From contig NZ_BMSV01000014.1 of NCBI RefSeq assembly GCF_014649335.1, positions 55,405 to 119,404 of the forward strand: a stretch of DNA of 64,000 nt. The letters run 5' to 3'. Made by a program: the position numbers and the translations under genes. The notes below the pieces were generated by a model, which saw only the letters and a list, made by a program, of their open reading frames with translations, did not search any database and was not told the origin of the DNA. Below are positions 41,493-51,053 of the stretch, piece after piece. Numbering within the stretch: position 1 is the first letter of the stretch; each line of letters begins with the position of its first letter. The DNA comes from Streptomyces roseolilacinus (GTDB lineage: Bacteria; Actinomycetota; Actinomycetes; Streptomycetales; Streptomycetaceae).

Positions 41493-43121
41493 TCACTCGA
41501 CGCCGATGAGCAGGGGGGCCTGCTGGCGGCCGCCGTGGTGGACGCAGGTGTCGACGGCGAGGTACCGGCCGCGCACGTGGCGCTCCAGGTGGTCGGCGAG
41601 GGCCGGCGGGGCGTCGGCGGCAAGGACCAGGGTGACCAGTTCGCCACCGCCCGACAGCATCCGGTCGAGGACGGTCCGGGCCGTCTCGGCGAGGTCGTGG
41701 CCGATCACGGCGACGTCGCCGTCGATGAGCCCCAGGACGTCGCCGGCCTGGCAGACGCCGGCCGACGTGAACGACCGGTGCTCGGCGACGGTCAGTTCGC
41801 CGTAGCGGGTGGCGCCGGCGGCGGCCGTCATGGCGACCACGTCCTCGTCGAAGCGGCGCCCCGGTTCGTGGACGGCGAGCGCGGCGATGCCCTGGACGGC
41901 GGCCCTGGTGGGGACGAGGGCGACGCGGACGCCTTCGGCGCGGGCCTGCTCGGCGGCGGCCGCGGCGGTGTGGCGCAGTTCGGTGGAGTTGGGCAGGAGG
42001 ACCACCTCGCGCGCGTGGGCGCGGCGGATCGCGTCGAGCAGGTCGCCGCTGGCCGGCGGGCGGCCGGGCAGCGCCAGGACGGTCGTGGCGCCCGCCTCGG
42101 CGCACAGCTCGGCCAGCCCCTCGCCGGGCACGACGGCGACGACCGCGCGCTGGGTGGGTTCGGCGGCCTCGGCCTTCGCGGTGCCGGCGGCGAAGTGGGT
42201 GACGCGGATCCGGTACGGGCGGCCCGCCTCGACGCCGGCCTCCACGGCGGCGCCCGCGTCGTCGACGTGCACGTGGACGTTCCACAGGCCGTCGCCGCCG
42301 ACGACGACCAGGGAGTCCCCGAGCCCGTCGAGGCGGGCGCGCAGCCGGGCGACGGCCTCGTCGTCGGCCTCCAGCAGGTAGATCACCTCGTACGCGGGCC
42401 CGCCCGGCGCGCAGGGCTCCTCCGGCGCCCCGGCGGCGTGCGGGGCGGGCGCGGTCCACCGGGTGCGCGGCCTTCGCGGTGGCGCCTCGCCCGACAGGGC
42501 CTCGACGAGCGCGCCGAGCACGGTGACGAGCCCGCGTCCGCCCGCGTCGACGACACCCGCCCGGGCCAGGACGTCCAGCTGCCCGGGGGTCTCCTCCAGC
42601 GCGGCGCGGGCGCCCTCGTACGCGGCCCTGGCCACCGCCGGGAGGGCGGGGCCGGCCGCGGCGGCGGCCTCCGCGGCGGCGGAGGCGACGCTGAGGATAG
42701 TGCCCTCGACGGGGTGGGCGACGGCCTGCCGGGCTGCGGCGGAGGCGGCGCCCAGGGCTTCCGCGAGGTGGGGTCCGTCACATCCCCGGGCCAGGACCCC
42801 GGCCATGCCGCGCAGGAGCTGCGCCAGGATGGTGCCGGAGTTGCCGCGGGCGCCGATCAGCGCGCCGTGCGCCAGGGCCCGCACGGTGTCGGCGGAGTCG
42901 GGGAGGGTGCCGTCCGCGTCGTGCGCCGTGAAGACGGCCTCCACGGCCTGGCGGGCGGCTTCCACGGTCAGGTAGAGGTTGGTGCCGGTGTCCCCGTCCG
43001 CGACCGGGTAGACGTTGATCGCGTCGATCTCCTCGCGCTCCCGCCCGAGGGCGTCCAGCGCCAGCGTGCACCAGGCACGGACCGCTGCGGGGTCGAGGTC
43101 CCGCCCCAACTTCTCCGGCAC
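41493..43121 (-). CDS. DAK2/DhaL-domain protein, FakA/YloV-like
   Basis: A 542-residue protein with an N-terminal DhaL nucleotide-binding domain (NVYPVADGDTGTNLYLTVEA, LIGARGNSGTILAQLLRGMA) and a C-terminal DegV-like/DAK1 part (VVVGGDGLWNVHVHVDDAGA; TTVLALPGRPPASGDLLDAI). In firmicutes this architecture is FakA, the ATP-binding half of fatty acid kinase, which works with FakB lipid carriers. That function is plausible here, but no FakB/DegV partner is in the window. The GTG at 43121 has GAGGAG 9 bases upstream. It lies upstream of recG, the order seen widely in Gram-positive bacteria. Confidence 0.9.
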   Translation of the reverse strand: MPEKLGRDLDPAAVRAWCTLALDALGREREEIDAINVYPVADGDTGTNLYLTVEAARQAVEAVFTAHDADGTLPDSADTVRALAHGALIGARGNSGTILAQLLRGMAGVLARGCDGPHLAEALGAASAAARQAVAHPVEGTILSVASAAAEAAAAAGPALPAVARAAYEGARAALEETPGQLDVLARAGVVDAGGRGLVTVLGALVEALSGEAPPRRPRTRWTAPAPHAAGAPEEPCAPGGPAYEVIYLLEADDEAVARLRARLDGLGDSLVVVGGDGLWNVHVHVDDAGAAVEAGVEAGRPYRIRVTHFAAGTAKAEAAEPTQRAVVAVVPGEGLAELCAEAGATTVLALPGRPPASGDLLDAIRRAHAREVVLLPNSTELRHTAAAAAEQARAEGVRVALVPTRAAVQGIAALAVHEPGRRFDEDVVAMTAAAGATRYGELTVAEHRSFTSAGVCQAGDVLGLIDGDVAVIGHDLAETARTVLDRMLSGGGELVTLVLAADAPPALADHLERHVRGRYLAVDTCVHHGGRQQAPLLIGVE

Positions 43122-43242
43122 CTGGTGATCCTCCTCGTGGGGGTCCCGCACGCCGCCGGGGCGTCGGGGCGTGGGCTGCACCGCAGGGTAGACCCAGGGA
43201 GGAGGGGTGGGCCGGGGCGGGGGCCCGGCGGTCCGTGGTAGT

Positions 43243-43272
43243 TTCGTTCTACCGAAGTGGCCGTTGTATGCT
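43243..43272 (+). promoter_or_regulatory. Weak candidate promoter for rpmB
   Basis: TTCGTT (43243-43248), an 18-base spacer and TATGCT (43267-43272) resemble a vegetative promoter with a good -10 and a poor -35. It lies 130 bases before the rpmB start, in a comparatively AT-rich stretch. Confidence 0.35.
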
Positions 43273-43403
43273 GCTCCGGTTGCCCGATGAAAGTCGGGCC
43301 GTTCCCCGGCAAAGCCACTTCAGTCACCGACCTGTACGTCACCGATCTGATTCCGGCTCGCCGGATTTCACTGTAAGTGCATCTGAAGTCTTTGGAGTGA
43401 CCC

Positions 43404-43589
43404 GTGGCTGCCAACTGCGACGTCTGCGGCAAGGGGCCGGGCTTCGGCAACAACATTTCGCACTCGCACCGCCGTACGTCCCGTCGCTGGAACCCGAACA
43501 TCCAGCGCGTGCGTGCCGTGGTCGGTCGGACGCCGAAGCGGCTCAACGTCTGCACCTCGTGCATCAAGGCCGGCAAGGTCTCGCGCTAA
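43404..43589 (+). CDS. rpmB: 50S ribosomal protein L28, zinc-binding form
   Basis: A 61-residue L28 starting AANCDVCGKGPGFGNNISHS. Two CxxC pairs (CDVC and CTSC) indicate the zinc-binding form. The conserved SHRRTSRRWNPNIQRVRAVV core is intact. The GTG at 43404 is preceded by GGAG. It is divergent from the DAK-domain gene and ends at a strong terminator. Like L32 above, streptomycetes usually keep a zinc-free second copy elsewhere. Confidence 0.97.
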   Translation: MAANCDVCGKGPGFGNNISHSHRRTSRRWNPNIQRVRAVVGRTPKRLNVCTSCIKAGKVSR

Positions 43590-43630
43590 AGTCGACGTTT
43601 CGTCGTAGCGCAGCCTCTGCGGTTGCCTTG

Positions 43631-43663
43631 AAAGCCGGTCCACCCTCGGGTGGGCCGGCTTTT
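43631..43663 (+). terminator. Terminator after rpmB
   Basis: A 15-bp stem with a single G-T wobble (43631-43645 with 43648-43662), ending in four T residues and beginning with three A residues. It is 42 bases past the rpmB stop. Confidence 0.85.
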
Positions 43664-43745
43664 CGCCGTGTCCAGCGAGGGGACGGGGCACGCCCCTGCC
43701 GCCCCACCCGCTGACGAGCGAGCCCGCCGGGCCACCCGCCCACGG

Positions 43746-43952
43746 CCCCCGCACACCCCCACGCCCCGGCCCCCGGCGCCTGAGGCGAAGGGGCGCGCCC
43801 GCGCCGAAAGGGAGAACGCGCCCAGCCCCCGCCCCGGCCGAACAAACCGGCGGCCCGCCCGACTGCAGGCCCCCGCACGCCCCCACCCTGTACCCGGTGC
43901 CTGAGGTGAAGGGGCGCGCCTGTGCCGAAAGGGAGAGCGGGCGCAGCCCCCG
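43746..43952. repeat. Two imperfect direct copies of an ~85-base GC-rich element
   Basis: Copy 1 spans 43746-43831 and copy 2 43870-43952 (offset 121-124 bases). The best-kept core reads GCCTGAGG, then GAAGGGGCGCGCC, GCCGAAAGGGAGA and CAGCCCCCG in both copies. The element lies in the noncoding gap between rpmB and thiD (43664-44042), where no gene is accepted. It may be a streptomycete intergenic repeat of unknown function. Confidence 0.65.
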
Positions 43953-44042
43953 ACGAAGGAGGGGGCGAGCACGGTCGACCGTCGGCACAGGCTCCCAGCG
44001 CCCCGGAGCCGAAGGCGCCCCAAAAAAGGGAGCGCCCCAAAA

Positions 44043-44830
<788 letters not shown>

Positions 44831-44834
<4 letters not shown>

Positions 44835-45805
44835 TCGGCGTCCCCGTACGGGCTGCCGAAGTGGTCCCAGCCGCCGGTGGTGTGCCAGGGCGCGCCGTCG
44901 ACGGTGACCTGGGGCAGGGCGGAGGGGTTGAGGACCTCGCCGATCACCTTCCAGCGGGCGGGCAGCTTCACGTCGGGCGGGAAGGTGGCGACGATCGCGT
45001 GGTCCTCTCCCCCGGTGAGCACCCACTGGATCGGGTCGACGCCGACCGCCTGGCCGATGTCGTTCATCTGCGTGGGGACGTCGATGGCGCCGGAGCGCAG
45101 GTCGATGCGGACCTTGCTGGCCTCCGCGATGTGCCCGAGGTCCGCGATGAGGCCGTCGCTGACGTCGCACATGGCGGTCGCGCCGAGGTTCGCGGCGGCG
45201 GGGCCGGCGTGGTACGGCGGTTCGGGCCGGCGGTGGGCCTCGACGAACGCGCGCGGGGAGCGGAAGCCGCGGGAGAGGACCGCGTATCCGGCGGCCGACC
45301 AGCCGAGCCAGCCGGTGTAGGCGACGACGTCGCCGGGCTGGGCGCCGCCGCGGGTGACGGGCTCGTGGTTGCGCAGGTCCCCGAGGGCGGTGATGGACAC
45401 GGTGATCGTGTCGCCGCGTACGACGTCGCCGCCGACGACGGCGGCGCCGGCGACCTGGCACTCGTCGCGCAGCCCGTCCATGAGCTCGGTGGGCCAGGTG
45501 GCGGGGAGTTCGGCGGGGACGACCAGGCCGAGGAGGAGCGCGGTGGGGACGGCGCCCATGGCGGCGATGTCCGCGAGGTTCTGGGCGGCGGCCTTGCGTC
45601 CCACGTCGTACGCGGTGGACCAGTCGCGGCGGAAGTGGCGGCCCTCCAGCAGGATGTCCGTGCTGGCGACGACGCGCCGGTCGGGCGCGGCCACGACGGC
45701 GGCGTCGTCCCCCGGGCCGACCCGTACCGCCGGGGTGGTGGTGAGCCGGGAGGTGAGCTCCCTGATGAGCCCGAACTCCCCGAGCTCGCCGACAGTGCCC
45801 TTCAC
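44831..45805 (-). CDS. thiL: Thiamine-monophosphate kinase ThiL
   Basis: A 324-residue kinase that converts thiamine phosphate into the active diphosphate. The start KGTVGELGEFGLIRELTSRL, the metal site VGPGDDAAVVA and VVASTDILLEGRHFRRDW, and the later CDVSDGLIADLGHIAEASKV and GGEDHAIVATF are conserved. GTG at 45805 is chosen because family members begin at this point and AGAGG lies 9 bases upstream. ATG at 45823 would add six residues. It is coupled to thiD and divergent from the Lrp-like gene. Confidence 0.95.
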
Positions 45806-46067
45806 CGAGGTCCACCTCTCCATGTCGTCGTGGGCTCGCCGTACGACCGACTGGTCCTCGTGCGGTTGCGGTCGCGAGCCGTCACTGTTGTAGGTACGGT
45901 CATCGAGACGGACGAAGCCGTCAACTTCTGTCTTCCGTGCACCACGCTCCGGGCACCTCCGGCCCCGTGGTCTCCCCGCCGCACGCGGCGACGCGATACC
46001 GTGGCGTCCCTTTCTCCCCTGGGTCCTCCCAACCCAGGATGATCCTCGCGGCCGCCCTGGAGGTTTC

Positions 46068-46301
46068 GTGGTACAGGCGTACATCCTGATTCAGACCGAG
46101 GTGGGGAAGGCGTCGTTGGTCGCCGAAACCATCGCGAAGATCCCCGGCGTGCTCCAGGCCGAGGACGTGACGGGTCCGTACGACGTGATCGTGCGCGCCC
46201 AGGCGGACACGGTCGACGAACTGGGTCGCATGGTCGTCGCCAAGGTCCAGCAGGTGGAAGGCATCACCCGCACCCTGACCTGCCCGGTCGTCCACCTGTA
46301 G
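46068..46301 (+). CDS. Lrp/AsnC-type RAM domain protein without a DNA-binding domain
   Basis: A 77-residue protein that is only the ligand-binding RAM (ACT-like) domain of Lrp/AsnC regulators: QAYILIQTEVGKASLVAETI, GVLQAEDVTGPYDVIVRAQA and GITRTLTCPVVHL. It lacks a helix-turn-helix, so it probably binds amino acids and modifies a partner. The GTG at 46068 has GGAGG 4 bases upstream. Stand-alone RAM proteins of this length are common in actinobacteria, where their partners are unknown. It is followed by a lipoprotein gene 20 bases downstream. Confidence 0.88.
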   Translation: MVQAYILIQTEVGKASLVAETIAKIPGVLQAEDVTGPYDVIVRAQADTVDELGRMVVAKVQQVEGITRTLTCPVVHL

Positions 46302-46321
46302 CCCCCGTCTACGCTGAGCCG

Positions 46322-46813
46322 GTGAAGTCCTCCCACCGGTTTTCCCGCCTGCCCGCCGCGACCGGCGCCGTCGCCACGGCCGTGCTGCTGGCGACGGCCC
46401 CGGGCTGCGCCACGACGGACGCGAAGGCGCCGGTCCCGGTCCCGAGCCCGGCCGCGGAGGAGGCCTCGTACTGCCGGGCACTGCACCAGGAGCTTCCGGA
46501 CACGGTCGCGGGTCTGCGCCGGAGCGCGACGGAGCCGCGTTCCGAGCTGACCGCCGCGTGGGGGGACGGGGCGATCGTACTGCGCTGCGGGGTGTTCCGG
46601 CCCGCCGGGATGAGCGATCCGCAGGCGCAGGCGATCGAGGTGGACGGCGTCAACTGGCTGGTGGAGCAGCGGGAGGGAACCGGCCCGCGCTTCACCACCA
46701 CGTACCGGAAGGCGTACGTGGAGCTGTCGCTCGACGAGCGGTTCGCGCACGACACCGGTCCGCTGGTGGCGTTCGCCGGTCCGGTGGGCAGGACCGTCCC
46801 GTCGAGCGTCTGA
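46322..46813 (+). CDS. DUF3515 family putative lipoprotein
   Basis: A 163-residue secreted protein. An Arg/Lys-containing start is followed by a hydrophobic core and a lipobox-like end (LLATAPGC near residue 29), so it is probably lipid-anchored. The mature part (SYCRALHQELPDTVAGLRRS, LRCGVFRP, DGVNWLVEQREG) matches the DUF3515 family of actinobacteria. It has two conserved Cys and several Trp residues. Function unknown; no enzyme motif. It follows the RAM protein in the same direction. Confidence 0.85.
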   Translation: MKSSHRFSRLPAATGAVATAVLLATAPGCATTDAKAPVPVPSPAAEEASYCRALHQELPDTVAGLRRSATEPRSELTAAWGDGAIVLRCGVFRPAGMSDPQAQAIEVDGVNWLVEQREGTGPRFTTTYRKAYVELSLDERFAHDTGPLVAFAGPVGRTVPSSV

Positions 46814-46825
46814 GGCGGGCCCGTG

Positions 46826-46864
46826 CGGCGGGGTCCCGGGCGGCACACGCCCGCGGCCCCGCCG
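46826..46864. terminator. Convergent terminator between the lipoprotein gene and ddl
   Basis: Outer arms CGGCGGGG (46826-46833) and CCCCGCCG (46857-46864) plus inner CGGGCG (46837-46842) and CGCCCG (46848-46853) form an interrupted stem in the 64-base gap between two convergent genes. Confidence 0.6.
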
Positions 46865-46877
46865 TCCTCCGCAGGTC

Positions 46878-48026
46878 CTAGCGCAGTCCGGTGGGGCGGC
46901 GCAGCGCGGCCTGGACGAGGCGGTCGACCAGCTCGGGGTAGTCGATCCCGCTCGCCTCCCACATGCGCGGGTACATCGAGATCGGGGTGAAGCCCGGCAT
47001 GGTGTTGATCTCGTTGATGACGAACTCGCCGTCGTCGGTGAGGAAGAAGTCGGCGCGGACCAGTCCCTCGCAGGACGCGGCCTCGAACGCGGCGATCGCG
47101 AGCCGCTGCACCTCGGCGGTCTGCTCCGGGGTGATCGGGGCGGGGACGACGCCGGACGCCGAGTCGATGTACTTCGCCTCGAAGTCGTAGAAGTCGTGGT
47201 CGCCGACGGGCGGGATCCAGGCGGGGGCGCTGGCGCGCGGGCCGTCCTCGAACTCCAGGACGCCGCACTCGATCTCGCGGCCGGTGAGCAGCGACTCGAC
47301 GAGGACCTTCGGGTCGTGGCGGCGGGCCTCGGCGAGGGCGGCGTCGAGGCCGGACTCGTCGTCGACCTTGGTGATGCCGATGGAGGAGCCGGCGCGGGCG
47401 GGCTTCACGAACAGCGGCCAGCCGTGCCGGGCGGCGAAGTCGGTGACCTTCCGGCGGGCGGCCGCGGGGTCCCGGTCCCACTCGCGGGGGCGGATGACCT
47501 CGTACGGGCCGACGGGCAGGCCGAAGGAGGTGAAGACGCGCTTCATGTACTCCTTGTCCTGGCCGACGGCGGAGGCGAGGACGCCCGCGCCGACGTAGGG
47601 CACCCCGGCGAGCTCCAGCAGGCCCTGGAGGGTGCCGTCCTCGCCGTACGGGCCGTGGAGCACGGGGAAGACGACGTCGACCTCGCCCAGGGCCTTCGGG
47701 ACGGAGCTGGGCTCCGTGTAGACGATCTCCCGGCTGGTGGGGTCGGCGGACAGCACGACGCTTCCCTCGCCGGACTCGGCGAGGTCGTCGACGCTGGGCA
47801 GCGCGCGGTCGGCGATGGCCATCCGCTCCGGGTCGTCGGCGGTCAGCGCCCAGCGGCCGTCCGTGGTGATGCCGATGGGCAGCACGTCGTACTTCGTCCG
47901 GTCGATGGCGCGCAGGACGGCGCCGGCCGTGACGACGGAGATGGCGTGCTCGGAGCTGCGTCCGCCGAAGACGACGGCCACGCGCGGCTTACGCCCGGGG
48001 CTGGTGGGGAGGTTCTCGCTGCTCAT
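46878..48026 (-). CDS. ddl: D-alanine--D-alanine ligase
   Basis: A 382-residue ATP-grasp ligase that makes D-Ala-D-Ala for peptidoglycan. The start is KPRVAVVFGGRSSEHAISVV. The central loop KPARAGSSIGITKVDDESGL and the ATP-grasp end VRADFFLTDDGEFVINEINT (with PGFTPISMYPRM) are intact. ATG at 48026 is used as the family start; GTG at 48050 has a better ribosome site (GGAG, 5 bases) and would add eight residues. The Tyr/Phe position that separates D-Lac from D-Ala ligases was not resolved by eye. It follows gpsA in the plsC-gpsA-ddl run. Confidence 0.95.
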   Translation of the reverse strand: MSSENLPTSPGRKPRVAVVFGGRSSEHAISVVTAGAVLRAIDRTKYDVLPIGITTDGRWALTADDPERMAIADRALPSVDDLAESGEGSVVLSADPTSREIVYTEPSSVPKALGEVDVVFPVLHGPYGEDGTLQGLLELAGVPYVGAGVLASAVGQDKEYMKRVFTSFGLPVGPYEVIRPREWDRDPAAARRKVTDFAARHGWPLFVKPARAGSSIGITKVDDESGLDAALAEARRHDPKVLVESLLTGREIECGVLEFEDGPRASAPAWIPPVGDHDFYDFEAKYIDSASGVVPAPITPEQTAEVQRLAIAAFEAASCEGLVRADFFLTDDGEFVINEINTMPGFTPISMYPRMWEASGIDYPELVDRLVQAALRRPTGLR

Positions 48027-48060
48027 ATCGGGTTGAGAGTACCTGCTCACCGGGGCTCCG

Positions 48061-49071
48061 TCAGCGCCGCTCGGGCTTGGCGCTCCGCGACATCAGCTCC
48101 TTGAGGGCCACCATCGGCGGCTTTCCCTCGTGGACGATGTCGACGACGGTCTCGGTGATCGGCATGTCGACGCCGTGTCGGCGGGCCAGGTCGAGGACGG
48201 ACCGGCAGGACTTGACGCCTTCGGCGGTCTGCCGGGTGACGGCGATGGTCTCCTCCAGCGTCATGCCCTTGCCGAGGTTGAAGCCGAACGTGTGGTTGCG
48301 GGACAGCGGCGAGGAGCAGGTGGCGACCAGGTCGCCGAGGCCGGCGAGGCCGGCGAAGGTGAGCGGGTCGGCTCCCATGGCGAGGCCGAGGCGGGTGGTC
48401 TCGGCGAGGCCGCGGGTGATGAGGGAGCCCTTGGCGTTGTCGCCGAGGCCCATGCCGTCGGCGATGCCGACGGCGAGGCCGATGACGTTCTTGACGGCGC
48501 CGCCCAGTTCGCAGCCGACCACGTCGGTGTTGGTGTAGGGGCGGAAGTAGGGGGTGTGGCAGGCGGCCTGGAGGCGCCGGGCGACGGCCTCGTCCCGGCA
48601 GGCGACGACGGCGGCGGCCGGCATGCGGGCCACGATCTCCTTGGCGAGGTTGGGCCCGGTGACGACGGCGACGCGGTCGGCGGGGACCCCGGCGACCTCC
48701 TGGATCACCTCGCTCATCCGCTCGCAGGTGCCGAGTTCGATGCCCTTCATCAGGGAGACGAGGACGGTGTCGGGGGCGAGCTTCGGCGCCCAGGCGGCGA
48801 GGTTGCCGCGGAGGGTCTGGGAGGGGATGGCGAGCACCGTGAAGTCGGCGCCGGCGGCGGCTTCGACGGGGTCGCAGGTCGCGCGGAGGTTCGCGGGCAG
48901 TTCGACGCCGGGGAAGTAGTCGGGGTTGGTGCGCGTGGCGTTGACGGCGTCGGCGACCTCGGGGCGGCGGCCCCAGAGGGTGACGTCGCAGCCGGCGTCG
49001 GCGAGGACCACGCCGAAGGCCGTGCCCCACGAACCGGTTCCGAAGACGGCTGCCTTGACGGGACGTGTCAC
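48061..49071 (-). CDS. gpsA: Glycerol-3-phosphate dehydrogenase [NAD(P)+]
   Basis: A 336-residue enzyme that reduces dihydroxyacetone phosphate to glycerol-3-phosphate for phospholipids. The nucleotide motif KAAVFGTGSWGTAFGVVLAD is at the N-terminus. The signature GCELGGAVKNVIGLAVGIAD and the Lys-containing VTGPNLAKEIVAR are intact. The GTG at 49071 overlaps the plsC stop by four bases (GTGA), so plsC and gpsA are coupled, both feeding phospholipid synthesis. Confidence 0.96.
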   Translation of the reverse strand: MTRPVKAAVFGTGSWGTAFGVVLADAGCDVTLWGRRPEVADAVNATRTNPDYFPGVELPANLRATCDPVEAAAGADFTVLAIPSQTLRGNLAAWAPKLAPDTVLVSLMKGIELGTCERMSEVIQEVAGVPADRVAVVTGPNLAKEIVARMPAAAVVACRDEAVARRLQAACHTPYFRPYTNTDVVGCELGGAVKNVIGLAVGIADGMGLGDNAKGSLITRGLAETTRLGLAMGADPLTFAGLAGLGDLVATCSSPLSRNHTFGFNLGKGMTLEETIAVTRQTAEGVKSCRSVLDLARRHGVDMPITETVVDIVHEGKPPMVALKELMSRSAKPERR

Positions 49072-49820
49072 TTGGCTTCCTCCCCTGCGGCCCTGCGGCG
49101 CTGTTCCAGCCGGGCCCTGCGGTGGTCGTACGGCTCGTCGGGGGCCTTCTCGCCCCGGATGTCCTCCAGGAGCGCGGTGATGGCCCGCATGATCTCCTCG
49201 GTGGCCTCGCGCAGCACCTCGTTGGTGGGCTCCACGTCGTGGAACCGGGAGAGGTCGACGGGCGGACCGGCGACGACGGTCAGCGTCTTGCGGGGGAGGA
49301 GGCGGATCTTGCCTTCCTTGGCGTAGGGCGGCATCGCCAGGTTGGCGCCCCACTGGGCGACGGGGATGACGGGCACCTTGGTGAGGAGGGCGACGCGGGC
49401 GGCACCGGTCTTGCCGGCCATGGGCCACATGTCGGGGTCGCGGGTGAGGGTGCCCTCGGGGTAGAAGGCGACGCACTCGCCCCGCTCGATGGCGGCGACG
49501 GCGGCGCGGAAGGCGTCCAGGGCGTTGGTCGTCTCGCGGTAGACGGGGATCTGCCCGGTGCCGCGGAGCATCATCCCGACGAAGGCGCCCTTGAAGAGGT
49601 CGGCCTTCGCCAGGAAGCGCGGTACGCGTCCGGTGTTGTACTGGAAGTGCGCGTACGACAGCGGGTCGAGATACGAGTTGTGGTTCACGACCGTGATGAA
49701 TCCGCCGTCGCCCGGAATGTGCTCCGTTCCACGCCAGTCCCGCTTGAACAGAACCACCAGCGGCGGTTTTACGATGACCGCCGCCAGGCGGTACCAGAAG
49801 CCGATTCTGCGGCGGGACAC
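49068..49820 (-). CDS. plsC: 1-acyl-sn-glycerol-3-phosphate acyltransferase (PlsC family)
   Basis: A 250-residue acyltransferase of the PlsC family. The catalytic NHxxxxD motif is TVVNHNSYLDPLSYAHF and the substrate motif is VAFYPEGTLTRDPDMWPMAG. An N-terminal hydrophobic segment (LAAVIVKPPLVVLF) anchors it to the membrane. The C-terminal 30 residues are charged (ARLEQRRRAAGEEAK). The GTG at 49820 has AGGAAGG 7 bases upstream. It is coupled to gpsA, so the pair likely supplies phosphatidic acid. It is divergent from cofC. Confidence 0.93.
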   Translation of the reverse strand: MSRRRIGFWYRLAAVIVKPPLVVLFKRDWRGTEHIPGDGGFITVVNHNSYLDPLSYAHFQYNTGRVPRFLAKADLFKGAFVGMMLRGTGQIPVYRETTNALDAFRAAVAAIERGECVAFYPEGTLTRDPDMWPMAGKTGAARVALLTKVPVIPVAQWGANLAMPPYAKEGKIRLLPRKTLTVVAGPPVDLSRFHDVEPTNEVLREATEEIMRAITALLEDIRGEKAPDEPYDHRRARLEQRRRAAGEEAK

Positions 49821-49958
49821 GCGGACACCTTCCTGTGGCACTGCTGTGGTACTCGTCTTGCCGGGGGTCAAGTGTCGCCCCATGCCCCTGGTCTGTCGAG
49901 AACACCGTACGCCCCGCCTTCCGGACCGGCTCTCCGGGTCGTGACCGGCCGCGCCACA

Positions 49959-50660
49959 ATGGCCCGGATGGAGACGGACGGAGAGCGGGCCGCGGGTGCC
50001 GTCGGGTCGGGCCGGGCGACCGCGCCCTGGTCGCTGGTGGTGCCGCTGAAACCCCTCGCCCTGGCCAAGAGCAGGCTCGCGGGGGCGGTCGGCCCGCCGG
50101 AGCGGCCGCGGCTGGCGCTGGCGTTCGCGCAGGACACGGTGGTGGCGGCGCTGGCCTGCGCGGCGGTACGGGATGTGGTGGTCGTCACGGACGACCCGGT
50201 GGCCGCGCCGCGGCTGGCCGCGCTGGGCGCCCGGGTGGTCCCGGACCGGCCGGCGGCGGGGCTCAACGCGGCGCTGGCGCACGGGGCGGAGGTCGTGCGG
50301 GCGCTGCGCCCGGGGGCCGCGGTGGCGACGCTGAACGCGGACCTCCCGGCGCTGCGCCCGGCGGAGCTGGAGCGGGTCCTGGCGGTCGCGGGCCGTTTTC
50401 CGCGGGCCTTTCTGGCGGATGCCGCCGATATCGGTACGACTTTCCTGTCGGCGGCGCCGGGAATTGAATTGCGCCCGGCTTTCGGAGGCGCCTCGCGACT
50501 GCGGCATTTGTCGTCGGGCGCGGTGGAAATCCGGCTCGGCGGTGTGGCGTCGGTGCGGCGGGACGTGGACACGGGGGCGGATCTGCGGGCGGCGTTGGAA
50601 CTGGGCGTGGGGCGGTGCACGGCGGAGCGGTGCCGGGCCGGGGCCCTGCGGGCGGGGTAG
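49959..50660 (+). CDS. cofC: 2-phospho-L-lactate guanylyltransferase (CofC/FbiD type)
   Basis: A 233-residue nucleotidyltransferase of coenzyme F420 biosynthesis (in actinobacteria it activates phosphoenolpyruvate or phospholactate). The conserved start WSLVVPLKPLALAKSRLAGA, the nucleotide region DVVVVTDDP and the Mg-binding LNADLPALRPAELERVL with FLADAADIGTTFLSAAPG are present. Family length is about 210-230, and the N-terminal Ala/Gly-rich part is variable. ATG at 49959 is used; ATG at 49968 is the alternative, as CACAAT just upstream could be a -10 of a nearly leaderless transcript. The next small gene follows after 18 bases. Confidence 0.88.
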   Translation: MARMETDGERAAGAVGSGRATAPWSLVVPLKPLALAKSRLAGAVGPPERPRLALAFAQDTVVAALACAAVRDVVVVTDDPVAAPRLAALGARVVPDRPAAGLNAALAHGAEVVRALRPGAAVATLNADLPALRPAELERVLAVAGRFPRAFLADAADIGTTFLSAAPGIELRPAFGGASRLRHLSSGAVEIRLGGVASVRRDVDTGADLRAALELGVGRCTAERCRAGALRAG

Positions 50661-50678
50661 CGGGATAGGCTGCGGTGC

Positions 50679-50882
50679 ATGCAGGCGACCGCGTACACGT
50701 ACGACCCCGAGACCCGCAGCGGCAGCGTGCTGCTCGACGACGGCACGCCGGTGGACTTCGGCGCGGAGGCGTTCGACGCGGGCGGCCTGCGGCTGCTGCG
50801 GCCCGGTCAGCGGGTGCGGATCGAGACGGAGGGCGAGGGCGGGGCCCTGCGGATCACGCTGGTGACGCTGCAGACGTTCTGA
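50679..50882 (+). CDS. Small OB-fold-like (cold-shock-like) protein
   Basis: A 67-residue protein (MQATAYTYDPETRSGSVLLDD, then GTPVDFGAEAFDAGGLRLLR and PGQRVRIETEGEGG). Its pattern of short strands, GxVLLDDG and PGQRVRIE resembles a degenerate cold-shock domain in length and order, but the RNP motifs (KGFGFI, VFVHF) are not preserved. Function unknown; it could be a small RNA-binding or subunit protein. It follows cofC by 18 bases and ends at a strong bidirectional terminator. Confidence 0.7.
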   Translation: MQATAYTYDPETRSGSVLLDDGTPVDFGAEAFDAGGLRLLRPGQRVRIETEGEGGALRITLVTLQTF

Positions 50883-50963
50883 ACGGCCCCCGGCGGCGCC
50901 CGCCCGCGCCGACCGCGCCCGCGCCGATCACGCCCTGACGACACCGCGTCCTGACGACACCGC

Positions 50964-50995
50964 GGGCCGGGCTTCCCCGGAGGGAAGCCCGGCCC
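50964..50995. terminator. Convergent terminator between the small gene and hupS
   Basis: A perfect 14-bp GC-rich stem (50964-50977 with 50982-50995), 4-base loop, in the convergent gap: 82 bases past the stop of the 67-residue protein gene and 59 bases past the hupS stop. Confidence 0.8.
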
Positions 50996-51053
50996 CGCGT
51001 GTGAGTGGCCCGGCGGGCGGTCGCCGGTGAGTGTCTCCTCGCCGCCCCGCCGC

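Noticed and set aside
45806..46067. Possible TPP riboswitch before thiL
   Set aside because: The conserved CUGAGA and ACCUGAUC elements of the THI-box were not seen in the gap or in either orientation.
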